Below, piece by piece: positions 24,601 to 32,844 of a DNA stretch of 64,000 nt. The stretch comes from Hyphomicrobiales bacterium. GTDB taxonomy: Bacteria > Pseudomonadota > Alphaproteobacteria > Rhizobiales > Devosiaceae. The notes beneath the pieces are model-generated. The model was not told the DNA's origin, did not search any database, and saw only the letters and a program-made list of their open reading frames with translations. The first letter of the stretch is position 1. Every line of letters starts with the position of its first letter. A program made the position numbers and the translations under genes. The stretch spans positions 1 to 64,000 of the forward strand of contig JAIYDI010000012.1 of NCBI GenBank assembly GCA_027487555.1. Reading direction: 5' to 3'.

Positions 24601-25067
24601 CCATGATTGACGCCGGACGGCAGGACCTGGCGCTCGACATGATCTCGAAGCTCAAGGGACGCGACACTGACCTGCTGCGCATCGATGGCTATTGGAAATC
24701 GAAGAACTATTCCGAGGCCGCCAACCTGCTCGAAGTGCTGCACACGCCCGAGGACCCCGCGGTGCAGATGACGAAGCAGGAGCGCATGGGTGTGATCAAG
24801 GCGGCAGTGGGGTACGTGCTGGCAGGCGACAAGCTGAGCCTGGCGCGCGTGCGCTCGAAATTCTCCGACCAGATGTCGAAATCCGAGGAGTGGCCGCTGT
24901 TCGACTACGTGACCAGCCAGATCAATCCGCAGGCCAAGGAATTCTCGAAGATCGTCGCCGAAGTGGCGGCGGTGGATTCACTCGACGCGTTCATGAGCGC
25001 CTACAAGAAGCTTTATGCGCCCACGGATGCTGTGACCCCGAGCGGCCCGGCGGCCCCGAAGGCGTAA
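21660..25067 (+). CDS. Very large exported AMIN/TPR-type protein
   Basis: A 1135-residue exported protein, function unknown. A signal or anchor helix (AVTVLLLVLMSTLPAIAA) is followed by beta-rich segments resembling AMIN domains (QEEGYARMIVVFPTR, VKYENGVLAINFDQPVDV, later NTVRIAFPFAADTPAAVFRR and IVWMVFDT), an Ala/Lys-rich helix near residue 170 and another near 300. The second half, from about residue 575, is helical and reads like tetratricopeptide repeats (DLAALYIANNLVYEAIGVLG, DNALDSYGQVIATDVRPTRA, YRTLAILKKNG). It lies between the fliL operon and fliP, with an imperfect CtrA box, so a role in flagellar or envelope assembly is likely. ATG 21660 abuts GAAGG; ATG 21684 is an alternative start with better spacing. 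Confidence 0.75.
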   Translation: MAQAAEAGMILRAAQRGKGLAPIWRAVTVLLLVLMSTLPAIAADKAQLLVTQEEGYARMIVVFPTRNDLPSYSVKYENGVLAINFDQPVDVLVPDVELAIPDYATIARVDPDNKGIRIGLRNAVNINRMEAGEKLFIDLLPANWQGLPPALPAEVVAELTERAKRAAEKAAQDQKAAEAKRINPTATVRVGENPTFLRLQFDWSADTKAEFVAAPGSGTIDFDWPVSIDLYPLEGDLPSAFKGAKNSVSANGSRVVLNVGEDVVPRFYELGPRSFIVDIDIDPEEGLKVALELEAKVKAAREKLAAAATQEQNEKDKRLNFDDPEAQGGTAIALGGTESPGGAVSPTVSVVGNTVRIAFPFAADTPAAVFRRGNIVWMVFDTAQIIDQPPPSDALSAIASAFEVLPAGDTKVVRLDLSADRLATLASEGRSWVLSLGDVLLAATEPMTLSRVRMADGTYTMKADVERPGGVHILRDPVVGDTLRVVTVMPPARGLSRDLNYVDFDALRSAQGLVIKPNNDELDVSIAEKNAVISAAGGLTLSAVDATRAADIGQDPIRRESFVDLTVWQEEDPRRLAERLTEQMSKASSGEGRLRDQGRLDLAALYIANNLVYEAIGVLGVAGNDLATDNLRPRAKLLRAMADTLATRTTDALATLNTGNFPQQADALMWRTIAKTDSSDFIGARLDALASEAVIDNYPEWVQHRFKFAAIRAAVETKDTAMAIRLMGELDFAKLDSEEVSHFQLMQGRIAELEGQEDNALDSYGQVIATDVRPTRAEAVYRTLAILKKNGRIDLDKATQTLAAEALLWRGDRLEASMDSLLAQLYFEHKDYRLGFDTVRQAAANFPENETISALADEAERQFEGLFLNGGADQLPDVDALALFYDFRQLTPPGARGDEMIRNLARRLVKVDLLAQAGDLLQYQVDNRLEGIGRAQVAADLAAIRIADRDPQAALRVLSDTRIAQLPPELERQRRVLEARAMIDAGRQDLALDMISKLKGRDTDLLRIDGYWKSKNYSEAANLLEVLHTPEDPAVQMTKQERMGVIKAAVGYVLAGDKLSLARVRSKFSDQMSKSEEWPLFDYVTSQINPQAKEFSKIVAEVAAVDSLDAFMSAYKKLYAPTDAVTPSGPAAPKA

Positions 25068-25081
25068 GGGTCAGTAAGGCA

Positions 25082-25903
25082 CTACCCCGACACGAAGCTG
25101 CGGACCAGCGCGCCCGCCACGAGGTGCCAGCCGTCGACAAGCACGAAGAAGATCAGCTTGAACGGCAAAGAGATGATCACCGGCGGCAGCATCATCATGC
25201 CCATGGACATGAGCACCGAGGCGACGACCATGTCGATGATCACAAACGGCAGGAACAGGAGGAAGCCGATCTCGAAAGCGCGGCGCAACTCGGAGATCAT
25301 GAACGCGGGCACGAGGGTCTGCAGCGGAATGCTCGCCGCATCGGCTGGGGGCGGCGTCGCGGACAGATCGTAGAACAGCTGCAGGTCTTCCTGGCGCACA
25401 TTGGCGGCCATGAAATCGTGCACTGGTTGCGCCGCGCGGTTGAACGCCTCCTGCACCTCGATGGTGCCGGCGATGAGCGGTGCGATTCCGTTGTCATAGC
25501 TCTGCTGCAGGGTCGGGCCCATGATGAAGAGCGTGAGGAACAGTGCGAGGCTGACCATCACCGAGTTGGGCGGCGCGGTGGTGAGGCCGATGGCGGTGCG
25601 CAGCAGCGAGAGCACGACGACGATGCGCGTGAAGCTCGTCACCATCACGAGTACTGACGGCGCGAGCGACAGCAGCGTGATGAGCCCGACGAGCTGCACT
25701 GCCCGGGCGGTGACGCCCTGCTGGTCGCCGAAGTTGATCGAAATGTCCTGGCCCAGGGCCACGGCCGGGAGGCCTATGGCGAGGATCAGGCAGAGGCAGG
25801 ACAACGCGCGCCGCAGTGGCGCCCCACGACGGAGCGTGGGCCCGGTGCGGTCAGGATAGATCCGGGCGCTTGTCACCGGAACCTGTGCGGCCGCTCGCGT
25901 CAC
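25082..25903 (-). CDS. fliP: Flagellar export protein FliP
   Basis: Core membrane protein of the flagellar type III export gate, forming a FliP5-FliQ4-FliR1 complex. It has 273 residues with a cleavable signal region (LSCLCLILAIGLPAVALG), and then the family motifs LLSLAPSVLVMVTSFTRIV, ALFLTLFIMGPTL, ELRRAFEIGFLLFLPFVIID and SMGMMMLPPVIISLPFKLIF, ending in GWHLVAGALVRSF. It overlaps the end of the upstream fliO-like gene by 53 bases; a downstream start would cut into the signal region, so the overlap seems real. The gene ends 15 bp from the convergent TPR gene. Confidence 0.96.
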   Translation of the reverse strand: MTRAAAQVPVTSARIYPDRTGPTLRRGAPLRRALSCLCLILAIGLPAVALGQDISINFGDQQGVTARAVQLVGLITLLSLAPSVLVMVTSFTRIVVVLSLLRTAIGLTTAPPNSVMVSLALFLTLFIMGPTLQQSYDNGIAPLIAGTIEVQEAFNRAAQPVHDFMAANVRQEDLQLFYDLSATPPPADAASIPLQTLVPAFMISELRRAFEIGFLLFLPFVIIDMVVASVLMSMGMMMLPPVIISLPFKLIFFVLVDGWHLVAGALVRSFVSG

Positions 25904-26522
25904 TCTCCATCCGCCCGTTTTCGCCTGTCCGGCTTGTCTTAGCTGAGTCGGACCGCCCCCGGGCCGGGTTATCCCCAGCCATCGGCGGCAGCGGGATCAC
26001 AGCTGGCTCCATGACGCTCACGGGACGGAGAAGTCCCGTATGGCGGAGCGAAAAGCGACCCGACGTGCTGCCTTGCGGCGTCGATGGCGGCGTCGGCTTC
26101 CGCCCCAGTGTGCCGCGGGTAAGGTCGCGCAGGTGATCGAGGCGCGTACTGGGTGTGGCCCTGACGACAACTGCTGGGCGGGTGGCCTGGGTCTCGGTCG
26201 GGAGGGGCGCTGCGGTTGCAGCTGGCGCCGCCTCGACCGGAATGCCGCTTTCGACCAGCAGATCCTGTGCGCCGCCGATAAGGACGAGGTGCTCGACACC
26301 ATCGCGCCGAATGAGCAGCAGTTGCCGCCGCGCGTCGACAGGCACCTGCTCGACCACCTGCAGGCGCCGACTGCGCGGACGCACCAAGGCGCCCGTGGTG
26401 TTCATGGTTGCCTTGAGCAGCCAGAGCCCGAGCACGATAAGGATCAGGACGAAGACGAGCGCCAGCACATAGGTGACTGGTCCGTTGCCGGTGCCGGTAA
26501 GAAGGCTTGTAAGGAACTGCAT
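25851..26522 (-). CDS. fliO: FliO-like flagellar protein
   Basis: A 223-residue bitopic membrane protein. The transmembrane helix (VTYVLALVFVLILIVLGLWL) is followed by RPRSRRLQVVEQVPVDARRQ and LLLIRRDGVEHLVLIGGAQD, the small beta domain of FliO, which helps FliP assembly. The long C-terminal tail (about residues 100-223) is Pro/Thr/Arg-rich, likely disordered, and overlaps fliP at the DNA level. It is upstream of fliP on the same strand and divergent from flgB. Confidence 0.85.
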   Translation of the reverse strand: MQFLTSLLTGTGNGPVTYVLALVFVLILIVLGLWLLKATMNTTGALVRPRSRRLQVVEQVPVDARRQLLLIRRDGVEHLVLIGGAQDLLVESGIPVEAAPAATAAPLPTETQATRPAVVVRATPSTRLDHLRDLTRGTLGRKPTPPSTPQGSTSGRFSLRHTGLLRPVSVMEPAVIPLPPMAGDNPARGRSDSAKTSRTGENGRMESDASGRTGSGDKRPDLS

Positions 26523-26631
26523 CGCCGCCTCCCAGCCGCGAGCCCGCCTGACCGGCGGCGCGGCATCATTTGCCTAGTGTGTCACGCCGGAGCGGATTTT
26601 GCGAGGTCCGGACCCGCAATGGCACAGGTCG

Positions 26632-26648
26632 TTAAGACATGGTTAACC
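26632..26648 (+). promoter_or_regulatory. CtrA-type binding site (flgB operon)
   Basis: TTAA-N7-TTAACC, full match with exact spacing, 49 bp before the flgB start. It is three bases from the inverted repeat at 26652. It probably drives the flgB-flgC-fliE-fliQ-fliR-flhB operon. Confidence 0.75.
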
Positions 26649-26651
26649 ATT

Positions 26652-26672
26652 ACTGGGCAGGATTTGCCCAGT
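26652..26672. promoter_or_regulatory. Flagellar inverted-repeat motif, copy 7 (flgB)
   Basis: ACTGGGCA-N5-TGCCCAGT, the most symmetrical copy, with perfect 8-bp arms. It lies 24 bp before the flgB start and directly after the CtrA-type box. Confidence 0.55.
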
Positions 26673-26696
26673 AACGCCGAATCCGGTGACGGAAAA

Positions 26697-27089
26697 ATGA
26701 AGCTGGCCCTCTTCGACGCCCTCACCGACAAGATGCGCTGGCACCAGACTCGCCAGCTGCTTCTGTCACAGAATGTCGCCAATGCCGAGACGCCGGGCTT
26801 CAAAGGGCAGGACCTGAAGAGCTTCACCCTCGAGCAGACTGCCGGCCCAAGCATCGCTCTATCGACCGTGGCCACGCAGAGGGGGCACATTGTGGCCCGC
26901 GCGAGCAGTGGCGGCGCATTCGGTGCACAGCAGATGAACGGCTTCGAGGTGACGCCCGAGGGCAACGCCGTGACACTCGAGGACGAGATGATGAAGGTCA
27001 CCACCAACCAGATGGACTACCAGGCGGTGACCACAATCTACCAGCGCTCGATGAAGCTGTTGAAGACGGCGCTTGGCCGGTCGGCGTGA
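26697..27089 (+). CDS. flgB: Flagellar rod protein FlgB
   Basis: Proximal rod subunit, 130 residues. From the ATG at 26697 the protein reads MKLALFDALTDKMRWHQTRQ, then LSQNVANAETPGFKGQDLK (rod-family N-terminal motif), and ends VTTIYQRSMKLLKTALGRS. Earlier in-frame sequence runs through the control region and overlaps fliO, so it is not used. First gene of a six-gene export and rod operon; flgC starts 11 bp downstream. Confidence 0.95.
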   Translation: MKLALFDALTDKMRWHQTRQLLLSQNVANAETPGFKGQDLKSFTLEQTAGPSIALSTVATQRGHIVARASSGGAFGAQQMNGFEVTPEGNAVTLEDEMMKVTTNQMDYQAVTTIYQRSMKLLKTALGRSA

Positions 27090-27100
27090 GGAACTGAGCG

Positions 27101-27514
27101 ATGAATGACTTTCTTTCTTCGATCCGAATTGCCGCTACCGGGCTTCACGCCCAGACGGCGCGCATGCGGGTGATCGCCGAGAATCTCGCCAACGCCGATT
27201 CCGCCGGAAAGACGGCAGGCGAGGATCCCTATCGGCGCAAGATACCGACTTTCGAATCGCAGCTCGACCGTGAGTTGGGTGGTGAAGTGGTGAGAATAGG
27301 CCGCATTGCCTATGACCAGTCGGATTTCAACGAGCGCTTCGAGCCCGGGCATCCGGCCGCAGATGCCAACGGCTACGTGAAATATCCCAACGTCAATTCG
27401 CTGATTGAAACGATGGATATGCGCCAGGCACAGCGCAGCTACGAGGCCAACCTCAACGTCGTGACGGTGAGCCGGCAGATGCTGGGCTCGACCCTAGACA
27501 TCCTGAAAGGCTGA
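27101..27514 (+). CDS. flgC: Flagellar rod protein FlgC
   Basis: Rod subunit of 137 residues. SIRIAATGLHAQTARMRVIA and ENLANADSAGKT form the N-terminal rod motif, VKYPNVNSLIETMDMRQAQR and SYEANLNVVTVSRQMLGSTL the C-terminal one. It sits between flgB and fliE, each separated by about 10 bp, as in most alphaproteobacteria. Confidence 0.97.
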   Translation: MNDFLSSIRIAATGLHAQTARMRVIAENLANADSAGKTAGEDPYRRKIPTFESQLDRELGGEVVRIGRIAYDQSDFNERFEPGHPAADANGYVKYPNVNSLIETMDMRQAQRSYEANLNVVTVSRQMLGSTLDILKG

Positions 27515-27522
27515 TCCGCATC

Positions 27523-27846
27523 ATGGCCATTCCATTCAATGCCGCCGCGAGTGCCTACGCCAGCGCCGCCAAGCTGATCAACAATTCGGCAACTGGCATT
27601 TCCGGCCCGGCCGATCCGGCTACCGACGGTCAGGATTTCGCCAAGCTGCTCGGGCAGGCGGTACAGGGCGTGGTGGATTCGGGTCGGGTTTCGGATGCCG
27701 CGACCACCAACATGCTCAATGGCAAGGGCGACATGGTTGATGTGGTGACCGCGCTGAGCCAGACCGAACTCGCCCTCGATACCATGGTGTCGGTCCGCGA
27801 CCGGGTGATTTCCGCCTATGAGGAAATCATGCGGATGCCGATCTGA
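27523..27846 (+). CDS. fliE: Flagellar hook-basal body protein FliE
   Basis: Joins the MS-ring to the rod. It has 107 residues with a variable Ala-rich start and the conserved C-terminal half: DFAKLLGQAVQGVVDSGRVS, VDVVTALSQTELALDTMVSV and RDRVISAYEEIMRMPI. The gene follows flgC by 8 bp and precedes fliQ by 75 bp. Confidence 0.95.
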   Translation: MAIPFNAAASAYASAAKLINNSATGISGPADPATDGQDFAKLLGQAVQGVVDSGRVSDAATTNMLNGKGDMVDVVTALSQTELALDTMVSVRDRVISAYEEIMRMPI

Positions 27847-27921
27847 GTTGAAAGCCGCCGCTGGGCGCTTGCGACTCGGCGGGCTTGGTGGCGAGGGTGG
27901 GGCAATGACGGAGTATCGGCC

Positions 27922-28188
27922 GTGAGCGGCGCCATTGTCCTCGATCTTGCGCGCGAAGCGCTCTGGGTGATGATCCTGATCGGCGCGCCGAGCATGCTGG
28001 TGGGCCTTGCCGTTGGCCTTGTCATTGGCCTCGTTCAGGCTCTGACCCAGATCCAGGAAGCGACACTGGTGTTTGTGCCGAAAATCCTCGCGATCTTCGT
28101 CACCATGATTCTCACACTGCCCTTCATGGGCGCAACGCTCGGCAGCTTCATGAACCGGGTGGCCGACATGATCATGACCGGCGGATGA
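27922..28188 (+). CDS. fliQ: Flagellar export protein FliQ
   Basis: Small export-gate protein of 88 residues with two transmembrane hairpin helices (ALWVMILIGAPSMLVGLAVG and VPKILAIFVTMILTLPFMG) joined by QALTQIQEATLVF, the diagnostic FliQ segment. The start is GTG. Its stop overlaps the ATG of fliR (ATGA), so the two are coupled. Confidence 0.96.
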   Translation: MSGAIVLDLAREALWVMILIGAPSMLVGLAVGLVIGLVQALTQIQEATLVFVPKILAIFVTMILTLPFMGATLGSFMNRVADMIMTGG

Positions 28189-28964
28189 TCTCGCTCAACT
28201 GGCTCCCCGAGACGGCGTTCTGGTTCATGCTGGTCTTCGCGCGGGTCGGCAGCATCCTGATGCTGATCCCGGCGCTCGGGGAAAGCACAATCCCGGCGCG
28301 CCTGCGGCTCACCTTCGCGCTCGCCTTGAGCTTTGTCCTTTATCCGCTTGTTTCCCAGTTGCTTCCGCGGATGCCGGAGTCGCTGGCCGGACTGGCGGTC
28401 GCGCTCGGCCACGAAATCATCATCGGCCTCATCATCGGCACCATCGCGCGACTCGCGGTGACGAGCGCGCAGACGGCCGGCTCGATCATCGCCTTCCAGG
28501 CGGGCCTCTCGGCCGCGCAGGCGGCGGACCCGACCAATGCCGGCGCTCAGGGCGCGCTTGTGGGCGCCTTCATCTCGATGCTGGGCGTGACGCTCATTTT
28601 TGCGACCGACCTGCACCATGTGGCGATTTCGGCGATTTATGAAAGCTACAAGGTGTTCTCGCCCTCGGTGCCGCTGATGATGGGCGATGCGGCGACCGCG
28701 GTGCTCGACAGCGTGGCCAAGAGCTTTGTCATCGGCATCCAGATGTCGGCGCCATTCATCGTGTTCGGCCTGGTATTCCACCTTGGCATGGGCATCCTCG
28801 GCAAGCTGATGCCGCAGCTGCAGGTGTACTTTATCACGATGCCGGCGACGGTCGGCGTCGGGCTCATCCTGATGATGCTGCTGCTTGCGGTGATGATGGG
28901 GCTGTTCCTGACGCATTTCGAGGAAGTGCTCGCGATGCTGCGCGGTGCGGGAGGGACGCTTTGA
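28185..28964 (+). CDS. fliR: Flagellar export protein FliR
   Basis: Export-gate membrane protein of 259 residues with about six hydrophobic segments. Recognisable blocks are FMLVFARVGSILMLIPALGE, LGHEIIIGLIIGTIARLA, FQAGLSAAQAADPTNAGAQG and GILGKLMPQLQVYFITMPAT. It overlaps fliQ by four bases, and its stop overlaps the TTG start of flhB. Confidence 0.95.
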   Translation: MISLNWLPETAFWFMLVFARVGSILMLIPALGESTIPARLRLTFALALSFVLYPLVSQLLPRMPESLAGLAVALGHEIIIGLIIGTIARLAVTSAQTAGSIIAFQAGLSAAQAADPTNAGAQGALVGAFISMLGVTLIFATDLHHVAISAIYESYKVFSPSVPLMMGDAATAVLDSVAKSFVIGIQMSAPFIVFGLVFHLGMGILGKLMPQLQVYFITMPATVGVGLILMMLLLAVMMGLFLTHFEEVLAMLRGAGGTL

Positions 28965-30046
28965 GCGACGACGCACCGGAACAGGAACAAAAAACCGAAG
29001 ACCCGTCGGAAAAGCGCCTGCGTGACGCGCACGAGCGTGGCGATGTGGTGAAGAGCCAGGAGGTGAGTACCTGGTTTCTGCTATCGGGTTCGGCGTTGGT
29101 CTTCGCCATGCTGGCGGTGCCGACGAGCCAGGGCCTGCTCGATGCATTTCGCGGGCTATTGGCCAACGCCGACCGCTACGAGGTGGGTGGCGCGGCGCTG
29201 ACGCAGTTCTGGACCGGGCTTGCCGTATCCATCCTGCTGGTGGCGCTGATACCCTCGATCGTACTCACTATCTTTGCGGTGGTCGGCAACCTTGTGCAGC
29301 ACGCGCCGCTGATCTCGACCGAGCCGATCAAGCCGAAATTCTCCAAGGTCAACCCCATCGAGGGCGCAAAGCGGTTGTTCGGTGCCGAGGCACTGGTGAA
29401 CTTCGTCAAGGGCCTGATCAAGATTGCCCTGGTCTCGGGCGTGCTCTGGTTCGTGCTCGCGCCGCAGATCGACAGTTTCGAGGCAATGGCGGCGCTCGAA
29501 CCTGCCGGCATTCTGGGGGCCTCTCTCGATCTGTCGATCAGCATCTTCACATCGGTGCTGGCGATCGTCACGCTCATCGCAATCGTCGACTATATCTATC
29601 AGCGCAACCGCTGGTGGAAGCGGCTCAAGATGACGCTGCAAGAAGTGAAGGACGAGTACAAGCAACAGGAAGGCGACCCGCATGTTAAGGGGCGCATCCG
29701 ATCCATCCGCATGGAGCGCTCCAAGAAGCGCATGATGCAGAGCGTGCCGCAGGCAACCGTTGTGGTGACCAACCCGACCCACTTCGCCGTAGCGCTGAAA
29801 TACGAGAAGGGCATGGCGGCCCCCAAATGCGTCGCCAAGGGGACCGATGCGGTGGCGCTGCGGATCCGCGCCGTGGCCGAGGAGCACAAGGTACCGATTG
29901 TCGAGAACCCGCCGCTCGCCCGCGCGCTCTACAAGGCGGTTGATGTGGAGCAAACCATCCCCACCGAGCACTTCAAGGCTGTGGCCGAAGTGATCGGCTT
30001 TGTGATGCGCCTCAAGCAGCGGACCGGCTGGCGGCCAGGTGCCTGA
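28961..30046 (+). CDS. flhB: Flagellar export switch protein FlhB
   Basis: Controls substrate switching of the flagellar export gate. It has 361 residues: the acidic start DPSEKRLRDAHERGDVVKSQ, four transmembrane helices, and the cytoplasmic domain with the autocleavage motif N271-P-T-H in VVVTNPTHFAVALKYEKGMA. The C-terminal part (ENPPLARALYKAVDVEQTIP) is also typical. The start is TTG at 28961 overlapping the fliR stop, six bases after GGGAGGGA. It is the last flagellar gene before cckA, the same order as in Caulobacter. Confidence 0.96.
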   Translation: MSDDAPEQEQKTEDPSEKRLRDAHERGDVVKSQEVSTWFLLSGSALVFAMLAVPTSQGLLDAFRGLLANADRYEVGGAALTQFWTGLAVSILLVALIPSIVLTIFAVVGNLVQHAPLISTEPIKPKFSKVNPIEGAKRLFGAEALVNFVKGLIKIALVSGVLWFVLAPQIDSFEAMAALEPAGILGASLDLSISIFTSVLAIVTLIAIVDYIYQRNRWWKRLKMTLQEVKDEYKQQEGDPHVKGRIRSIRMERSKKRMMQSVPQATVVVTNPTHFAVALKYEKGMAAPKCVAKGTDAVALRIRAVAEEHKVPIVENPPLARALYKAVDVEQTIPTEHFKAVAEVIGFVMRLKQRTGWRPGA

Positions 30047-30136
30047 GGCCGATATGACGCGTTACCGAGCCCGTGAGCGGGGAAAACCGCCAAAGCGCTC
30101 CCCTTGGACGGGGCCATTTGCTAGAGGTGAATTGGC

Positions 30137-32731
30137 TTGATTCGACGCTTGGCCGGGGGACAGACAACGCTTATGGCACCTTCGCCGCTCGACGAGGACA
30201 GCTATCCAAAACCAGTCCTCAATCGCGCCCGATCGGCTGGCGGGTTGTGGCGCGTCGTGCTGCTTGCCGCAGGCTTCATAGCGGTGGCTCTGGCGCTGAC
30301 GCTGATGGGTGAGCGCATCCCCGCGGACCTGATCCTCGTGTTCCTTGGCCTGTTGGCGGTAGTGGGGGTTTTCTGTCTGTTCGCGCTGGCGGCCGGACTC
30401 TTCCGTTTTGGCGCCGGGGAGGACCCTTCCTCGCTATCGCGCGCCATCGTCGACAGCCTTCCCTTCGGCGCGCTGGTAGCAGACCGCGACGGGCATATCA
30501 GTTACGCGAACGCGCAATACGGCAATTTCGCCGGCGGGCTGCATGACGGCGTACCTGTGTCGGTGCCGCGGCTCTTTGCCGGCCAGCCCGAGGCAAGCGA
30601 GGCGATCTACCGGATCGCGCGCGCGGCCCGCGATGGCCGCCCGGCGCTCGAGGATATCTGCCTGACGGGCGGGCTCGGCGGCAGTTCCGGGGCAGGGCGG
30701 CTCGCATGGTACCGGATCGGCGTCAGAGCGCTGCCCGAACGCGATGCGGGCGGCAAGCCGCTTGTGCTGTGGACGGTGGAAGACATCTCCCGCGACCGCG
30801 AGCGGCAGGATAATGCCTTCGACGAGTTGCAGCGCGCGATCGATTATCTCGACCATGCCCCTGCCGGCTTTTTTTCCGCCGATGCACGCGGCCAGATCCA
30901 GTATCTCAACTCGACGCTGGCAGACTGGCTTGGTTACGACCTGGCCGAGTTCGAGACGGCGAGCATAGCGCTTGAGGACATCGTGCGGGGGGATGGCGCC
31001 AGCCTGCTGATGCGCGGCCGTTCGGATGGCGAAATCCGCACCGAGATCATCGATATCGACCTGGTGCGGCGCAACGGCACGACTTTCCCGGTGCGCCTGA
31101 TGCATCGCGCGGCCCGGCTCGCCGATGGCGAACTTGGCGAGACCCGCACACTGGTGCTCGACCGGCGACAGGGGGCCGACAAGGAAGAGGCGCTGCGCGC
31201 CTCGGAGGTACGGTTCTCGCGCTTCTTCAACGATACGCCCTTCGCCATTGCGACGCTGGATGCGGCCGGACGGATCGTGCGGACCAACGCGCCGTTCAGC
31301 CGGATATTCGGCTGGGCGGGTGGCGAGGCCTCGATCGACCAGCGGCCAATGGCCGGGTTGCTTGCTGAAGGCGCGCGCGAAGCCTTCGGCAGGGCCGTGG
31401 CAGCGGCACTCGAACAGCGCTCGAGCATCGACCCGGTGGATGCGGCGCTGGCGAGCGGCGGCGATCTGGCCGTGCGGCTTTACGTATCCGGCTCGGAGGA
31501 ACTGGCCGGCTCGCCCGAGCGTGTCAACATCTATGCGCTCGACATGACCGAACAGCGCAAACTCGAGGCGCAGTTCGCCCAGGGGCAGAAGATGCAGGCG
31601 GTCGGCCAACTGGCGGGCGGCGTGGCGCATGACTTCAACAATGTGCTGACCGCGATCATCGGCTTTGCCGACCTGCTCCTGCTCAAGCACAAGCCGGGTG
31701 ACCCGAGCTTCGCCGACCTGATGTCGATCAAGAACAGCGCCAACCGCGCGGCCGGACTGACGCGGCAATTGCTCGCCTTTTCGCGCCGGCAGACCCTCAG
31801 GCCGCAGGTTCTTGAGATTCCCGGCCATGTCGATGATCTGACGGTGCTGCTGAAGCGGCTGATCGGCGAGCAGATCACGCTTTCGGTCGAGCACCAGCAG
31901 GGCGTGTGGCCGGTGAAGGCTGACCTCGTGCAGCTCGAGCAGGTGGTGGTGAACCTGGTGGTGAATGCGCGCGACGCCATGCCGAACGGCGGCGCGATCA
32001 CCATCCGCACCCGCAACGTCATGGAGACCGACTCCGGCAATTTCAACTATACCGGCATGCCGGCTGCCGACTATGTGCTGATCGAGGTCGAGGATACCGG
32101 TACCGGCATGCCACCCGAAATTCTCGAGAAGATCTTCGAGCCGTTCTTTTCGACCAAGGAACTGGGCAAGGGCACCGGTCTGGGGCTTTCGACGGTGTAC
32201 GGCATCATCAAGCAGACAGGCGGCTTCATCTACCCGGAATCGGTACTGGGCAAGGGCACGATCTTCCGCATCTTCCTGCCGCGCCACATTCCCGCCGAGG
32301 GCGAGACGCCGGTGAAGGTCGTGCAGGCGCAGGTGAAGGACCTGACCGGGCACGAGCGAATCCTGCTGGTGGAAGACGAGGATTCGGTGCGGGCCTTCTC
32401 GGCGCGGGCGCTGCGGGCCACCGGCTACGAGGTGTTCGAGGCCGCCTCCGGCGACGAGGCGCTCGAGGTGCTGGAAGACATCAATTACGAGATCGACCTG
32501 ATGATTTCGGATGTGGTGATGCCCGAAATGGACGGACCTACGCTGCTCGGCGAAGTGCGTCGCAAGATGCCCGATCTCAAGGTGATCTTCGTATCCGGGT
32601 ATGCCGAGGAAAGCGTGCGGCAGGACATCGCCGACAACCAGAGCGTCGAATTCCTGCCCAAGCCCTATTCGCTCGACCAGATCAATTCCAAGGTCAAGGA
32701 CGTGCTCGGCAAGGTGTCGCAGCCCACCTGA
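30137..32731 (+). CDS. cckA: Cell-cycle hybrid histidine kinase CckA
   Basis: Membrane hybrid kinase that, through ChpT, phosphorylates CtrA in alphaproteobacteria. It has 864 residues from TTG 30137 (AGAGGTG seven bases upstream); ATG 30173 is an alternative. Two transmembrane helices ([20 protein letters not shown] and [20 protein letters not shown]) are followed by three PAS-like segments, a dimerisation domain with H498 in [20 protein letters not shown], an ATPase domain ([50 protein letters not shown]) and a receiver domain with phosphoacceptor D792 in [15 protein letters not shown] and the family-typical [12 protein letters not shown]. It lies about 90 bp after flhB. Its presence here, next to operons with CtrA boxes, fits a single control circuit. 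Confidence 0.95.
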   Translation: MIRRLAGGQTTLMAPSPLDEDSYPKPVLNRARSAGGLWRVVLLAAGFIAVALALTLMGERIPADLILVFLGLLAVVGVFCLFALAAGLFRFGAGEDPSSLSRAIVDSLPFGALVADRDGHISYANAQYGNFAGGLHDGVPVSVPRLFAGQPEASEAIYRIARAARDGRPALEDICLTGGLGGSSGAGRLAWYRIGVRALPERDAGGKPLVLWTVEDISRDRERQDNAFDELQRAIDYLDHAPAGFFSADARGQIQYLNSTLADWLGYDLAEFETASIALEDIVRGDGASLLMRGRSDGEIRTEIIDIDLVRRNGTTFPVRLMHRAARLADGELGETRTLVLDRRQGADKEEALRASEVRFSRFFNDTPFAIATLDAAGRIVRTNAPFSRIFGWAGGEASIDQRPMAGLLAEGAREAFGRAVAAALEQRSSIDPVDAALASGGDLAVRLYVSGSEELAGSPERVNIYALDMTEQRKLEAQFAQGQKMQAVGQLAGGVAHDFNNVLTAIIGFADLLLLKHKPGDPSFADLMSIKNSANRAAGLTRQLLAFSRRQTLRPQVLEIPGHVDDLTVLLKRLIGEQITLSVEHQQGVWPVKADLVQLEQVVVNLVVNARDAMPNGGAITIRTRNVMETDSGNFNYTGMPAADYVLIEVEDTGTGMPPEILEKIFEPFFSTKELGKGTGLGLSTVYGIIKQTGGFIYPESVLGKGTIFRIFLPRHIPAEGETPVKVVQAQVKDLTGHERILLVEDEDSVRAFSARALRATGYEVFEAASGDEALEVLEDINYEIDLMISDVVMPEMDGPTLLGEVRRKMPDLKVIFVSGYAEESVRQDIADNQSVEFLPKPYSLDQINSKVKDVLGKVSQPT

Positions 32732-32844
32732 TTGTCGCCGCATGGAAGCGCAGTGGAGAGAGCTGCGGTGGGGACGGCGGGGCACCGGCGTCGAGGGAGT
32801 CCCGGCGGATAGCCATTTCGGGCTGAAGCGCCTATATCGGGCCG

